A stretch of DNA of 64,000 bases from Bacteroidota bacterium (GTDB lineage Bacteria; Bacteroidota; Bacteroidia; Chitinophagales; BACL12). The notes under the pieces were generated by a model. The model made no database searches. It was not told where the DNA came from and saw nothing but the letters and a program-made list of their open reading frames with translations. The stretch spans positions 930,001 through 994,000 of the forward strand of contig JADKEK010000001.1 of NCBI GenBank assembly GCA_016718035.1, given 5' to 3'. Made by a program: the position numbers and the translations under genes. Below are positions 29,489 through 39,155 of the stretch, piece by piece; within the stretch, counting starts at the first letter, position 1; every line of letters starts with the position of its first letter.

Positions 29489-31699
29489 TTATTGTTTTAT
29501 AATTGTTTTTGTGTTATAATAATTGCCATTCAAAATAGAAATTTGATACACCCCATTTGGAAAAGCAATTAAATTAATGATTTGAGTATTTTCGAGTTGT
29601 TTAAAATTCGACACTTCATTGTAGACAATTTGTCCTAATGAATTTGTAATAATTATGCGAGTCAATTGATCATCAACTACCGGTAAATTACTTTGAATGG
29701 TTACATAGCCATTTATAGGGTTTGGGAAAATAACAAACGCCTCGGTTGAATTTAATTCTTCAAATTCTTTACAAGGAACTGTAACTAAAACAGGATTAGA
29801 TATTGTACTACAACCGGAAGCTGTTTTGGTAACTTTACAAGTATAAGTTCCAGGTGTTGAAGCGGTATAATTTATTGAAGTAGCTGCAGCAATCACCACA
29901 TCATTTTTATACCATTGATAAGACAATCCCCCACCGGTATTAGCGGTAAGTACAACATTACCACCTGCGCAAAACACAACAGGTCCACCGGCTGTGATAG
30001 CGGCTGCGGGGTTTTTTGGAACGGTTACTACAATGTCTGACGATAATGCAGAGCCGCAATCAGTTGTAATTCTGCAACTATAGGTTCCTTTTGTAGTAGC
30101 TTTATAAACAGCATAATGTGCTCCGGTAATATTATTTCCGTTTCGTTTCCATTGTAATGTTCCGTTGCCGGTATACGTTGCATACAAAGGCACATAACCA
30201 CCTTCGCAAAATGTTGTAGTATTAGTTGCTTCTATTGATATGCTAGGTGCTGCTCCTTCATCAATGTTGCCATCACAATCATCGTCATAATCATTACAAA
30301 CTTCAGTAGAAGGCACACATGAATCGCCTGCCAATCTAATTACCCAATAATCGTCCCTATTCGTACCGTCATAATATTCAAATGCATTTTCGGTTTTATT
30401 TCCTGAAATATCTGAATTAGAATTACCTCCCATAATTACACCACCATCCTGCATTAATTCAAGGGATGCGAAATTCTCATAGCTCAATCCGCCATATACA
30501 TTTTGCCAGGTTATATTGCCACTGGCATCTAATTCTAATAACCAAAAATCACTATAACCAATATAGCTTACCGTTTTTTCAGCACCAATTCCTGAAGTGG
30601 AATATCCTGCAAGAAAATATCCGCCATCAGGTTTTTCTCTTATTTGGCAAGATGATTCGTTGTCTGTACCGCCAATTGTTTTTTGCCAGGTAATTGAACC
30701 GGTGTTATTTAATTTAATTACCCAAAAATCATCCATTCCTCTGCAAGGTGATGTCTTATCTCCGGTAACATTTGATTTAGAGGTTCCGGCAACAATATAT
30801 CCACCATCCATAGTTTGTCGTATGCTTGTAACAGCATCATCATTATTTCCGCCAATTGTATTTTGCCATTCAGGAATACCTGTTGCATTTACTTTTATTA
30901 TCCAATAATCGAAACTATTGTTAAAACAAGCTTCTGTTTTTTCACCTGATATTCCTGATTTTGAATAACCGCCCAAAATATAACCGCCATCAGCAGTTAA
31001 ATCTAAACTGGTCAATTTATCTTCATTTACACCATCGATGGTATTTTGCCACATAATATTCCCAACTGCATCAATTTTTACAATCCAATAACTCGAACCC
31101 CCAATGTTAAATTCAGTTTTATCACCGGATATTTTTGAAAACGAATATCCACCTAGGATATAACCACCATCAGGCGTTTGTCGGATTGCCTGAATATAAT
31201 CGTCGCCAGTTCCACCGATGGTATTTTGCCATTCAATGTCACCCGTCGAATTTAATTTCACAACCCAATAATCTTTGGTATGCACACCACCGGGCGTTAA
31301 AAAACAATTTTCTGTTTTATCGCCGCCAATTAATGAACCTGAAGAGCAGCCAACAATACAACCTCCATCCGGAGTAGCTTCAATACAATCAACGTCATCA
31401 CTGCTCAAGCCACCAATTGAATTTTGCCACAGGATATTTCCAGCAGGATTTAGTTTTAATACCCATGCATCACCATATACCAATAGACCTCCAACCTGGT
31501 CTTCAGCTTTATCGCCATACGCTGCGCCACCTGATTCCCCTCCAATAAAAATATTACCGTCATCAGCTACATCTATGGCATATAAATAATCACCGTCTCT
31601 TGAACCGATGGTATTGTCCCAATAAATGGTTGGTAGTTGGGCGTGTATAATATTAGTGCTCAGTAATAAACCAACAACGCAATTGAAAATATTTTTCAT
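29489..31699 (-). CDS. P13: T9SS-exported seven-blade propeller protein, most diverged Ig stalk
   Basis: The product has 736 residues: signal peptide ending TNIIHAQ, seven blades (about 22-455), MopE motif CNDYDDDCDGNIDEG (about 465-481), two Ig-like domains in which the second reads QWYKNDVVIAAATS, and a sorting domain from about 655 (VIFPNPINGYVTI). Its stalk DNA is clearly less similar to P5-P11 than those are to each other, so it seems to have escaped recent gene conversion. The 47-base gap to P12 is one of the two longest inside the P18-P4 unit. Confidence 0.9.
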   Translation of the reverse strand: MKNIFNCVVGLLLSTNIIHAQLPTIYWDNTIGSRDGDYLYAIDVADDGNIFIGGESGGAAYGDKAEDQVGGLLVYGDAWVLKLNPAGNILWQNSIGGLSSDDVDCIEATPDGGCIVGCSSGSLIGGDKTENCFLTPGGVHTKDYWVVKLNSTGDIEWQNTIGGTGDDYIQAIRQTPDGGYILGGYSFSKISGDKTEFNIGGSSYWIVKIDAVGNIMWQNTIDGVNEDKLTSLDLTADGGYILGGYSKSGISGEKTEACFNNSFDYWIIKVNATGIPEWQNTIGGNNDDAVTSIRQTMDGGYIVAGTSKSNVTGDKTSPCRGMDDFWVIKLNNTGSITWQKTIGGTDNESSCQIREKPDGGYFLAGYSTSGIGAEKTVSYIGYSDFWLLELDASGNITWQNVYGGLSYENFASLELMQDGGVIMGGNSNSDISGNKTENAFEYYDGTNRDDYWVIRLAGDSCVPSTEVCNDYDDDCDGNIDEGAAPSISIEATNTTTFCEGGYVPLYATYTGNGTLQWKRNGNNITGAHYAVYKATTKGTYSCRITTDCGSALSSDIVVTVPKNPAAAITAGGPVVFCAGGNVVLTANTGGGLSYQWYKNDVVIAAATSINYTASTPGTYTCKVTKTASGCSTISNPVLVTVPCKEFEELNSTEAFVIFPNPINGYVTIQSNLPVVDDQLTRIIITNSLGQIVYNEVSNFKQLENTQIINLIAFPNGVYQISILNGNYYNTKTIIKQ

Positions 31700-31707
31700 A
31701 AGCTGAT

Positions 31708-32862
31708 TTATTGTTTAAATATTTTTTTAAAAAAAGTATTTCCATTTGCTGAAACAGCGATAAAATAAATACCGGAATGTAATGATGAAATATTAACAGC
31801 TATTCCTGATAATTTTCCGGATAATATCACCTTACCATTTAAATCACTAATTGTATAAGTTCCTGCTGCTATATTTTCTTGTGAAAAAATAATTATACTA
31901 TTTGTTGCAGGATTTGGAAAAACCATAATTCCTTCAGCGTTATCACTTGCCTCACCTTCCAATTTACAACTTGCTGTTGTGAAATTTTGCAAAGCGGAAA
32001 ATTCAGAAAATTCACCACCGCATTTTGTTCTTATTTTCCATTCATAATCTGCATCACAATTTAACCCGGTTATGGTTCGCTGTTTTGCATTACCGAGTAC
32101 ATTTAATTTAGTCCACCCTCCTACACCAACCTGGCGATACCACAATTGAAATTTATCTGCTTCCTGATTTGGTGCCCAAAGCAGTTTCGCTGAACTTGCA
32201 GTAATATTTGTAACACCGGCTATAGAAGGCGGATAACAACCACCTGTAGCACCTGCTAAAATTGGTGCAAGGTTACTGGCATTATATGCATAATCATGTA
32301 TTGTTATTTTATCAGCAACGCTGTCAATACTTACCCGTAGCCAACCATAATATTTATTTGGTCCCACTTTTAAGCGCAATGCAGCAAACTGATATTCCGT
32401 ATCTAAAAATTGTCCATCCGCAGCGACCACATTTTCAAAATTCCAATATGCCATCCACGGATTAACACTATTGGTGAGGTCGATACCCGGGCCAATATTT
32501 TGAGATGATGTAAATAAATCAACAAATCCATCATTACCACCCACAAAATTATCGTTGTAAACAAACAATTCCATTCTGTTGGTATTGTAATTCGATGGCC
32601 AGATACTCCAATAAGCTACTTGAGCCATGATGCCAAAATCATGATTACCATCTGCATTAATATCCAATTCGTAAAACAAAAAATCGGAACAATAAAACTC
32701 CTCACCCGGAACAGGAATGCAGGCTGGTAAAGGGTTAAGGACAATATCCGGGTCTAAATCGGTGTACACAACCTGTCCTGAGAGATTACCTCCCAAAATG
32801 AGTGGCACTGCCATTGCTGAGTAGGCCACTAGTTTAGATTTTCGCCGATTGTTTACATACAT
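31708..32862 (-). CDS. P14: secreted protein with FnIII domain and T9SS sorting domain, no blade repeats
   Basis: The 384-residue product is the only array member without a propeller. The N-terminus MYVNNRRKSKLVAYSAMAV with ILGGNLSGQ looks like a signal peptide with a long basic n-region. Residues about 30-205 form a domain I do not recognise, with a DINADGNHDFG loop that could bind calcium. It resembles the bounded surface domain seen next to sorting domains in many Bacteroidota proteins of unknown role. A fibronectin-type-III-like domain (about 211-296, with TGLNCDADYEWKIRTKC) and a sorting domain (about 312-384) follow. The FnIII stalk is shared with P15 and P16 just upstream. Confidence 0.8.
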   Translation of the reverse strand: MYVNNRRKSKLVAYSAMAVPLILGGNLSGQVVYTDLDPDIVLNPLPACIPVPGEEFYCSDFLFYELDINADGNHDFGIMAQVAYWSIWPSNYNTNRMELFVYNDNFVGGNDGFVDLFTSSQNIGPGIDLTNSVNPWMAYWNFENVVAADGQFLDTEYQFAALRLKVGPNKYYGWLRVSIDSVADKITIHDYAYNASNLAPILAGATGGCYPPSIAGVTNITASSAKLLWAPNQEADKFQLWYRQVGVGGWTKLNVLGNAKQRTITGLNCDADYEWKIRTKCGGEFSEFSALQNFTTASCKLEGEASDNAEGIMVFPNPATNSIIIFSQENIAAGTYTISDLNGKVILSGKLSGIAVNISSLHSGIYFIAVSANGNTFFKKIFKQ

Positions 32863-32879
32863 TACAGCTTTTAGTTTAA

Positions 32880-34757
32880 TTACTCTTTAACTAATTTTTC
32901 AGTAACTATGTTACCATCCAAATTTAATGAAATTATATATAATCCGGAAGTTAAATTATTGATATAAATGGTGGTATTTGCCCCTTCCAACACCTGGCTG
33001 TAAACAACTTTACCGGTTATGTCCATAAGCACCACCATTCCATTCACAAATGTTGTTTCAACACTTACCATAACATGAGCATTCGCCGGGTTCGGATACA
33101 CCTCTATGAATGAACGTTCATTCATATCAGCTTCACGTAAGGTTAAAGTCGTAAAATTGTTTAATGCTGTGAACTCCCCAAATTCACCATCGAGACATTT
33201 TGTTCTGATTTTGTATTCGTAGGTAGTTTCAGGTGTTAATGATTTTAATACTTTAGAATTTGTTGTCGTTGTTTTTTTCAACCAGGTTGGTGAACCTACA
33301 GGGCGATACCAGATTTGAAATAATTCGATACTTGGTATTGGATTCCAATAAACAGTTGCTTTTATAGCAGTAATATTATCTGCATAAGCACCAAAAGGAA
33401 CAGGACAAATTTCAGGTAATAATTTGATGGTCCAGAAATCGATACCACCAAAACCGGCAACTGATTTATCTCCATTAATTCCGGTACTGCTATAACCACC
33501 AAGCTTGTAACCATTATCTGCAGTTACCTGCACATCTACTAAATTATCGCTTTTATTTCCTCCGATAGTATTGTCCCATGTAATAACACCGAGTTCATCG
33601 ATTTTTACTAACCAATAATCATCTAAACCCATAGATGCTTCTGTTTTATCGCCGCTTAATGGGCTTGCAGAAGTTCCTGCAATCATATATTCACCATCGC
33701 TGGCTTGCATTACTTTATTTACGATATCTGAACCGGTTCCACCTATGGTATTTTGCCATTCGATATTTCCGGAAGCATCTAATTTAATTACCCAATAATC
33801 GTTACCGCCCACAGCAGCTTCTGTTTTATCGCCACTAATTGCAGAGTTAGATTTTCCACCAACGATATAACCACCATCTCCTGTTTGAACAATACTTGCA
33901 GGAATATCTTCAGTGCTGCCACCAATAGTATTTTGCCATTCGATATTTCCGCTGCCGTCTAATTTCAAAATCCAATAATCATTTCCAACTGCAGCTTCCG
34001 TTTTATCGCCGCTGATACCACTTGTAGATGAACCTGCAACGATATAACCTCCATCACTTGTTAAGCTGATATCAAATAAATTATCAGAACCACTTCCGCC
34101 GATGGTATTATCCCATTCGATATTTCCGGTTGCATCTAATTTCACAATCCAATAATCGATAAAACCTTGTCCGGCTTCTGATTTATCGCCGCTCAATCCG
34201 CTGTCGGAATAACCACCTGCAATATATCCTCCATCAGGTGTTTGGTGAATGATATGCAAATAATCATATGCATCACCACCAATAGTATTTTCCCAAACAA
34301 TATTTCCGGAAGCATCTGTTTTTACAATCCAGAAATCCTGCGCACCATTTTTATTTTCCGATTTATCGGCAGTGCTATCGCTGAAAGAAGTACCTCCTAA
34401 AATATATCCGCCATCTGCAGTCGGTTCCACATTATTTAGGTAATCGTTTTGTGTTCCTCCAATTACATTTTGCCAAACAATATTTCCGGCGCTGTCGGTT
34501 TTAATTATCCAATAATCGTAAAGGCCAATTTTGTCTTCCGATTTATTGCCATTAATTCCGCTATTGGAATAACCACCGATAATATATCCGCCATCTGCTG
34601 TTTGGCGTGATGAAGTCAAATAATCTGAAGCGGTTCCTCCATAAACCCCCTGCCACTCAATGCCGGGTGATTGAGCATTCATTAATTTATTGTTGAATAA
34701 CAATGTTGTGCTTAACATGATAGTTAAGGCTTTTCCTGCGTGTTTTGTCTGAAACAT
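32880..34757 (-). CDS. P15: seven-blade propeller protein with FnIII stalk and T9SS sorting domain
   Basis: The product has 625 residues: signal peptide ending KLMNAQ, seven regular ISGDKTE blades (about 30-450), one fibronectin-type-III-like domain (about 456-536: FQIWYRPVG.. and TTYEYKIRTKC) and a sorting domain from about 554. There is no MopE motif and there are no Ig domains. Just before the sorting domain the residues MNERSFI are encoded by the palindromic core ATGAATGAACGTTCATTCAT, the same element found at the tips of two array terminators. The gap to P14 is 17 bases. Confidence 0.9.
   Translation of the reverse strand: MFQTKHAGKALTIMLSTTLLFNNKLMNAQSPGIEWQGVYGGTASDYLTSSRQTADGGYIIGGYSNSGINGNKSEDKIGLYDYWIIKTDSAGNIVWQNVIGGTQNDYLNNVEPTADGGYILGGTSFSDSTADKSENKNGAQDFWIVKTDASGNIVWENTIGGDAYDYLHIIHQTPDGGYIAGGYSDSGLSGDKSEAGQGFIDYWIVKLDATGNIEWDNTIGGSGSDNLFDISLTSDGGYIVAGSSTSGISGDKTEAAVGNDYWILKLDGSGNIEWQNTIGGSTEDIPASIVQTGDGGYIVGGKSNSAISGDKTEAAVGGNDYWVIKLDASGNIEWQNTIGGTGSDIVNKVMQASDGEYMIAGTSASPLSGDKTEASMGLDDYWLVKIDELGVITWDNTIGGNKSDNLVDVQVTADNGYKLGGYSSTGINGDKSVAGFGGIDFWTIKLLPEICPVPFGAYADNITAIKATVYWNPIPSIELFQIWYRPVGSPTWLKKTTTTNSKVLKSLTPETTYEYKIRTKCLDGEFGEFTALNNFTTLTLREADMNERSFIEVYPNPANAHVMVSVETTFVNGMVVLMDITGKVVYSQVLEGANTTIYINNLTSGLYIISLNLDGNIVTEKLVKE
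33105..33126. repeat. In-frame copy of the ATGAATGAACGTTCATTCAT palindrome in P15
   Basis: The 22-bp perfect palindrome at these positions is identical to the cores at 3027-3048 and 6999-7020. Here it is translated as MNERSFI between the FnIII domain and the sorting domain. The other FnIII member, P16, has VDLLESDYQ at this place, so the residues look inserted. Confidence 0.75.
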
Positions 34758-34766
34758 AGTTGAACG

Positions 34767-36656
34767 TTATTGATGAATAAACTGAATAGTCTGTATTGAG
34801 TTTGTATTTTTTATTGTGATATAATACATACCTGAAGGTAGTGATGATACATCCAGTAATTGTTCGTTGCTATTTGATGTGCATATCATTTGTTGCACAC
34901 ATTTTCCTGTTAGGTCTACAATTTGTAATTGTGTTTCACCAGAGAAATTACCGGTAATTACCAATTCATTTATGGCAGGATTTGGATACACTTGATAATC
35001 ACTTTCAAGTAAATCAACACCTGCTCTCACAGGTAATGTGGTGAAATTATTAATCTCAGAAAATTCGCTGTAATCGCCGGGGTTGCAACTCGTTCTTATT
35101 TTATATTCATAAGTAGTTGCAGGCAACAATGATTTTATTGTTTTCACATTTGTTGGTGCCGATTTTTTCAGCCAGGCACCATCACCAATTGGACGATACC
35201 AAATTTGATAGGATTCCGCAGTGGTGATATTATCCCAATGTAGTGTTGCTTTATTTGGTGTAATATTATCAGCGTACAATCCTACCGGCGCAGGGCAAAT
35301 TTCAGATTCAAGTTTAATCATCCAAAAATCGGAGCTGGTTCCTCCGACATTCGGTTCTGTTTTATCTCCTGAGAGACTTGAAAACGAGAATCCACCCAGT
35401 AAAACACCGCCATCAGCTGTAAGCGGCATTTCTAATACATAATCGTCGCCATCTCCGCCAATTGAATTTTCCCAGATAATATTTCCATCGCCGTCTATTT
35501 TAATGATCCAAATATCTGTTGTGAATTCAAATGTGTTGGTTGTTTTATTACCGGAAATTTGTGATGAGGAATTTCCACCAATTAAAAAATTACCATCTGG
35601 CAAGATGGTTACACAAGTGGCATAATCGCCACTATCGCCTCCATAAATTTTTTCCCACAACACATTACCGTTCGCATCTAATTTAATTATCCAATAATCA
35701 TCATAACCAAGTCCGCCGAAGGCAGTTGTAGATTTTTCACCTGAGGCATCAGACGACGAGGCTCCAATAAGGAGATATCCACCGCCTGGAATTTCGGTTA
35801 TATCATTTAAATAATCCGGATTATTACCCCCAATCGTATTTTCCCATTCTATATTTCCGGATGTATCTAATTTTACAATCCAATAATCGTATGTGCCATA
35901 ACTGCCCTCCGATTTATCCAGACCTGCATTTGAATAGGAATAAGCACCTATAATTAAACCACCATCAGCTGTGACTTTCATTTTTTGAAAATATTCACCC
36001 TGCAATCCGCTTATGGTTGATTGCCAGATAATATTTCCGACGCTATTAATTTTAACAATCCAAATATCATTGGCATAAGAATATTCTGCTTTATCAATTC
36101 CGGCTTCTGAACTTGATTCACCGCCTAAATAAAATGTACCATCTGCATTTTCAATCAATGAAATCAGGTGGTCATCAAAAATACCGCCTATTGTATTTTG
36201 CCAAATTATTTCTCCAGATGCATTGAGTTTTATTACCCAATAATCGGAATAAAATGGAGGTCCGAGTCTGCCTTCCGTTTTATCACCTCCAATGCCTGAA
36301 ACGGAATACCCACCGGCAAGATAGCCCCCATCGGCGGTCTGAATTACATCGCGGAGCACATCATCTTTATTACCACCAATTGTATTTTCCCATTCAATAT
36401 TGCCTGCTGCATCTGTTTTTACAATCCAATAATCAGTTGTAGCAGATAAACCCATGTTATTTTCTGATTTATCACCACTACTTGCAGAAGTACTTGTTCC
36501 ACCTAAAATAAAACCACCATCTAAAGTTTTTTTACAACTATAAATTACATCTTCCTTATTTCCACCAATGGTATTTTGCCATTCGATATCCGGTGCCTGT
36601 GCAAATATGTTTGCACTACAATATGTGAATATAACAATGAGGGATAATTTTCTCAT
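34767..36656 (-). CDS. P16: seven-blade propeller protein with FnIII stalk and T9SS sorting domain
   Basis: The start is the ATG at 36656 (MRKLSLIVIF...). A longer frame to 36707 would overlap the end of P17 and add 17 residues in front of the signal peptide. The 629-residue product has seven blades (about 22-450), one fibronectin-type-III-like domain (about 455-539) and a sorting domain from about 557. Its first 31 residues are almost those of P17, and the surrounding DNA is part of a 2167-bp tandem duplication. It pairs the P15-type stalk with a P17-type N-terminus, a hybrid made by recombination. Confidence 0.9.
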   Translation of the reverse strand: MRKLSLIVIFTYCSANIFAQAPDIEWQNTIGGNKEDVIYSCKKTLDGGFILGGTSTSASSGDKSENNMGLSATTDYWIVKTDAAGNIEWENTIGGNKDDVLRDVIQTADGGYLAGGYSVSGIGGDKTEGRLGPPFYSDYWVIKLNASGEIIWQNTIGGIFDDHLISLIENADGTFYLGGESSSEAGIDKAEYSYANDIWIVKINSVGNIIWQSTISGLQGEYFQKMKVTADGGLIIGAYSYSNAGLDKSEGSYGTYDYWIVKLDTSGNIEWENTIGGNNPDYLNDITEIPGGGYLLIGASSSDASGEKSTTAFGGLGYDDYWIIKLDANGNVLWEKIYGGDSGDYATCVTILPDGNFLIGGNSSSQISGNKTTNTFEFTTDIWIIKIDGDGNIIWENSIGGDGDDYVLEMPLTADGGVLLGGFSFSSLSGDKTEPNVGGTSSDFWMIKLESEICPAPVGLYADNITPNKATLHWDNITTAESYQIWYRPIGDGAWLKKSAPTNVKTIKSLLPATTYEYKIRTSCNPGDYSEFSEINNFTTLPVRAGVDLLESDYQVYPNPAINELVITGNFSGETQLQIVDLTGKCVQQMICTSNSNEQLLDVSSLPSGMYYITIKNTNSIQTIQFIHQ

Positions 36657-36990
36657 ACATTTATTTTTAATTTTTAATAAAATGCGTGCTGTTTTGTCCA
36701 TTTGCATTTTGCAATAAAACGCTATACATACCCGCTGGTAAATTGCTAATATTAATTTCTAATAATGTTGCTGTAGTATTCATTTGCATCACATTATTTC
36801 CAACTGCATCAATAATGGTGATGGCATTTTCACCAATAAAATTGGTTAGGATAACAATATTTTGATTAGCAGGATTTGGATAAACAGTCAATTCATTTTG
36901 CGATTCGTTATTATTTTCCTTGCAGGTAATAGTCACCGGAATTGTATTCGAATTTTTATAACAACCAGTTGCTGTTTTGGTGACACGGCA
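36562..36990. repeat. Duplicated junction block, copy A (P17 end / P16 start)
   Basis: This block covers the sorting domain of P17, the intergenic spacer and the signal peptide of P16. It is nearly identical to 38730-39155, which covers the same parts of P18 and P17. The signal-peptide start codons of the two copies are 2167 bases apart, about one array gene, as expected from unequal crossing-over. Confidence 0.75.
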
Positions 36991-38823
36991 TTTATAATTT
37001 CCGGCAGTGGTTGCTATATACGCTGTTCCGGTAGCACCTGCAAGCAAGCCGGCACCTTTATACCATTGATAAGTGCAACCAGCTACAGGAGTTACATTTA
37101 AAGTAACACTTCCTCCTGCACAAAATGAGGTTGGACCCGCTGCCGTAATAGTAGCCGATGGATTTTTATTAATAGTGACACTAACCGCTGCTGAGGTTGC
37201 AGTGCCGCATAAATTAGTGGTAACGCATGCATACAAACCAGTTTTGTTGGCAACATAATTTATATCTGTTGCACCGGCAATATTTACGCCATTGCGTGTC
37301 CATTGAATAACATCACCGCTAAATTCGGAGGTAAGTTCAACAGTTGTTCCTTGGCATACTGTTGTGGGACCAAGTGGAATTGCTACTGCATACATGGCCA
37401 TTCCATCGTCAATCAGTCCATTACAATCATCATCAATTTCATTACACACCTCTTCGGTAGGTTCGCAATCGGTTTCCAATTTAATCACCCAAAAGTCAGA
37501 ACTTGCACCACCAACATTCGCTTCAGTTTTATCACCTGAAACAGTTGAATAACTTTGAGATGCAATTACTACGCCTCCATCATTAGCTAATACCATTTCA
37601 GCAGGGAAATCATAACTATCGCCACCCATACATTTTTCCCATAATTTTACGCCAGTGGTAGTAATTTTTATTACCCAAATGTCATAGGTGCTAGCGTAGG
37701 TATTAGTTGTTTTATTGCCACTAATTTGTGAATTTGAATTGCCAAGTAATAATATATTGCCATCAGTAGACAGCATTACACTTGCAGGGTAATCTTCCCC
37801 ATCACCGCCATAAATGGTATCCCATAAAGCATTGCCATCTTCATCTAATTTAATCAGCCAAAAGTCGTTATAATTCATAACGCCAAATGCATTATCTGAT
37901 TTATCGGCAGACATGTTGGATTGAGATGCACCAAGTATCATATAGCCACCTTCGGGTAATTCGATAACATCGCGCATATAATCACTAATTGTTCCGCCAA
38001 AAGAATTTTCCCATTGTATATTACGAGCTGCATCCAATTTAATTACCCACAAATCATTTCCACCGTGATTAATTTCTGTTTTATCGCCACTTATTCCGGA
38101 TAAAGATGAAGCACCAATTAACAATCCTCCATCTGAAGTTATTTCCATTTCAACAAATCGGTCGGTAGATGATCCACCAATTACTTTTTGCCAAATTACG
38201 GTACCTAAATTATCGATTTCAACCAGCCAGATATCATGGTTAGTAGAAGGGATTGTTTTATCGAAATCGGCAGGTGAATAAGATGTCCCACCTAAAATAT
38301 AAGTTCCGGATGCCGTTTCTTCAATGTCGTATAATTCATCACTTTTAGTTCCACCAATCGTATTTTCCCAAAGGATATTGCCGTCTAAATCTAATTTCAC
38401 TACCCAATAATCTCCATAACCGGCACCACCAATTCTGTTTTCAGATTTATCGACGCTGATATCTGAATCGGACCATCCGCCTAATAAATATCCACCATCA
38501 GATGTTTCGATTAAACTACGTAAATCATCCGATTTATATCCACCAATGGTGTTATCCCATACAACATTACCGGAGGCATCAACTTTTACTACCCAATAAT
38601 CATAAGAAGCCGCAATGCCTAAATTATTTTCCGTTTTATCTCCGGAAATAAATGAATTCGAATTGCCTATTAATAGAAATCCACCATCGCTTGTTGCAAG
38701 TGCATTATAACATAAATCAGCAGAGGTACCACCAATGGTATTCTGCCATTCGATATCCGGTGCCTGTGCAAATATGTTTGCACTACAATATGTCAATAAA
38801 ACAATGAGGGATAATTTTCTCAT
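36667..38823 (-). CDS. P17: T9SS-exported seven-blade propeller protein
   Basis: The product has 718 residues: signal peptide MRKLSLIVLL...SANIFAQ, seven blades (about 22-450), MopE motif CNEIDDDCNGLIDDG (about 459-474), and two Ig-like domains of a distinct subtype with P18 (CQGTTVELTSEF; TINKNPSATITAAGPTSF). A sorting domain from about 646 ends GQNSTHFIKN. The C-terminal 60 residues and the spacer are nearly those of P18, while the N-terminus is nearly that of P16. The gap to P16 is ten bases. Confidence 0.9.
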   Translation of the reverse strand: MRKLSLIVLLTYCSANIFAQAPDIEWQNTIGGTSADLCYNALATSDGGFLLIGNSNSFISGDKTENNLGIAASYDYWVVKVDASGNVVWDNTIGGYKSDDLRSLIETSDGGYLLGGWSDSDISVDKSENRIGGAGYGDYWVVKLDLDGNILWENTIGGTKSDELYDIEETASGTYILGGTSYSPADFDKTIPSTNHDIWLVEIDNLGTVIWQKVIGGSSTDRFVEMEITSDGGLLIGASSLSGISGDKTEINHGGNDLWVIKLDAARNIQWENSFGGTISDYMRDVIELPEGGYMILGASQSNMSADKSDNAFGVMNYNDFWLIKLDEDGNALWDTIYGGDGEDYPASVMLSTDGNILLLGNSNSQISGNKTTNTYASTYDIWVIKITTTGVKLWEKCMGGDSYDFPAEMVLANDGGVVIASQSYSTVSGDKTEANVGGASSDFWVIKLETDCEPTEEVCNEIDDDCNGLIDDGMAMYAVAIPLGPTTVCQGTTVELTSEFSGDVIQWTRNGVNIAGATDINYVANKTGLYACVTTNLCGTATSAAVSVTINKNPSATITAAGPTSFCAGGSVTLNVTPVAGCTYQWYKGAGLLAGATGTAYIATTAGNYKCRVTKTATGCYKNSNTIPVTITCKENNNESQNELTVYPNPANQNIVILTNFIGENAITIIDAVGNNVMQMNTTATLLEINISNLPAGMYSVLLQNANGQNSTHFIKN

Positions 38824-39155
38824 ACATTATTTTTAGTTTTTAATAAAATGCGTGCTGTTTTGTCCATTTGTATTTTGCAATAAAACGCTATACATACCTG
38901 CAGGCAAATTGCTGATATTAATTTCTAATAATGTTTCTGAAGTATTCATTTGCATCACATTATTTCCAACTGCATCAATAATGGTGATGGTATTTTCACC
39001 AACAAAATTGCTTAGAACAGCAATACTTTGATTAGCAGGATTTGGATAAACAGTCAATTCATTTTGCGATTCGTTATTATTTTCCTTGCAGGTAATAGTC
39101 ACCGGAATTGAATTAGAACTTTTATAACAACCTGTTGCTATTTTGGTGACATAAC
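38730..39155. repeat. Duplicated junction block, copy B (P18 end / P17 start)
   Basis: This is the second copy of the junction block described at 36562-36990. Similarity is highest over the sorting-domain coding region and the signal peptide and fades in the Ig-like region. Confidence 0.75.
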
